A stretch of 64,000 nt of DNA from positions 558,001 to 622,000 of the forward strand of contig NZ_BCNV01000001.1 of the NCBI RefSeq assembly GCF_001570725.1. The letters are read 5' to 3'. Source of the DNA: Paenibacillus amylolyticus. Lineage in GTDB: Bacteria; Bacillota; Bacilli; Paenibacillales; Paenibacillaceae. Within the stretch, counting starts at the first letter, position 1, and each line of letters opens with the position of its first letter. The notes beneath the pieces were generated by a model, which saw nothing but the letters and a program-made list of their open reading frames with translations, had not been told where the DNA came from and ran no database searches. Positions 63,466 to 64,000 of this stretch are shown in pieces. A program made the position numbers and the translations under genes.

Positions 63466-64000
63466 TTATATAGTGTCAGCCATCTCAGCAGGGCTCACTG
63501 CATCGTCGTGTTCACTAGAGTTAGGTGTATTCCGCTCTAGCCAGCTCACAACGTGCTGGGCCACTTCTGTTCGGTTCGTCTCATGCAGCATTTCATGGCG
63601 CCCACCTGGATACAGGTGGTACTCAATATTCTCCAGATGAAGCTTCTTATACTGAGAGACCAGATTAAGAACGCCTTTGCCATGAAGTCCAACAGGGTCC
63701 TTCTCACCGGAGAACAGATAAACGGGTTTATGTTTAGGTATGCGCTCCATATTGTGTGGAAGATGAACTTCAAGCAGCAATTTGAAGAAATCGCGGAAGA
63801 ATCCTGCTGTACAGACCGCTCCGCACATGGGATCATCAATAAATCGTTGAACCTCTTGCGTGTCCCGGGACAACCAGTCAAACGGAGTCGTCGCAGGGCG
63901 GAAAGAGCGGTTAAATCCACCGAATACAATCGCATTAAGCAGCATGCTGGGATGAGTAGCCCCCTGAATGCCACACTGCAAGAAGGCCAGTTTCTCTCCA
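63466..64000 (-). CDS. alpha/beta hydrolase, lysophospholipase-like (partial)
   Basis: The frame is open to the right edge, so the 5' part of the gene is outside the window; about 178 C-terminal residues are seen. The end shows the catalytic Asp in LFSGEKDPVGLHGKG and the catalytic His in GGRHEMLHETNRTEVAQHVVSWL, the pattern of serine aminopeptidase S33/monoacylglycerol-lipase-type hydrolases. The nucleophile Ser should be beyond the edge. A short acidic tail follows. Likely acts on lipid esters. Confidence 0.85.
   Translation of the reverse strand, partial: GEKLAFLQCGIQGATHPSMLLNAIVFGGFNRSFRPATTPFDWLSRDTQEVQRFIDDPMCGAVCTAGFFRDFFKLLLEVHLPHNMERIPKHKPVYLFSGEKDPVGLHGKGVLNLVSQYKKLHLENIEYHLYPGGRHEMLHETNRTEVAQHVVSWLERNTPNSSEHDDAVSPAEMADTI

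Noticed and set aside
1..64000. CRISPR arrays, insertion sequences, prophage, tRNA or rRNA genes
   Set aside because: No regularly spaced repeats, transposase or phage-like frames, and no tRNA- or rRNA-like segments were noticed on reading both strands; short tRNAs could still be missed by eye.

Overview
The window is chromosomal DNA of a low-to-mid GC Gram-positive bacterium, most likely a Paenibacillus. The signs are many strong AGGAGG ribosome binding sites, frequent TTG and GTG starts, T-tailed hairpin terminators, a Bce-type peptide-antibiotic module, a YesS/YtdP-like membrane AraC regulator beside LplB/YtcP-type sugar permeases, and carbohydrate importers without their own ATPase. Nearly all genes lie on the + strand. 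I see no rRNA, tRNA, CRISPR array, insertion sequence or prophage.

Layout. 0.2-4.7 kb: a complete BceRS-BceAB module; a perfect 18-bp inverted repeat overlaps the end of the kinase gene and is the likely response-regulator site for the transporter genes. 4.8-9.9 kb: a decayed SRPBCC gene, a PgsA-type CDP-alcohol phosphatidyltransferase, two GNAT acetyltransferases, a small secreted protein, and RtcB RNA ligase followed closely by a DUF4272 protein. 9.9-25.4 kb: a LacI-type repressor divergent from a ten-gene glycan operon: a solute-binding lipoprotein, a second binding protein fused to two carbohydrate-binding-like modules, two permease pairs, a membrane-anchored NHL/TPR protein, a YIP1-like membrane protein, a large DUF5696 protein that looks like an unclassified glycosidase, and a cytoplasmic GH26 mannanase-like enzyme. 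25.6-37 kb: a second importer (lipoprotein, LplB-like and YtcP-like permeases), its likely AraC regulator, a type I sulfatase, a secreted PL11-like lyase and the formylglycine-generating enzyme that would activate the sulfatase.

37-42 kb: a DUF1349 protein, an AraC/GyrI-like regulator, a nucleotidyltransferase-like protein, a YdcF-type membrane protein, an unknown helical protein and a TIGR01777-type epimerase. 42-48.5 kb: the strongest candidate for an undescribed system, a tightly overlapping operon of a ketoacyl synthase III, an ATP-grasp ligase, an OleD-like reductase, a metallo-beta-lactamase-fold hydrolase, an F390-synthetase-like adenylate-forming enzyme and a short-chain dehydrogenase. 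It resembles the logic of the OleABCD beta-lactone/olefin pathway with parts exchanged.

48.6-58.6 kb: small metabolic and stress genes, including DJ-1/PfpI, several GNATs, an atypical protein kinase, a zinc-ribbon protein, glutamate racemase, a histidine phosphatase, DUF423, pantothenate kinase (coaA), DUF3891 and two Nudix hydrolases. 58.6-63.3 kb: a 630-base leader containing a ten-codon ORF with a strong ribosome binding site, then odhAB (2-oxoglutarate dehydrogenase E1 and E2). At the right edge lies the 3' part of an alpha/beta hydrolase gene on the minus strand. All functions are read from sequence motifs and family knowledge; no database search was possible.
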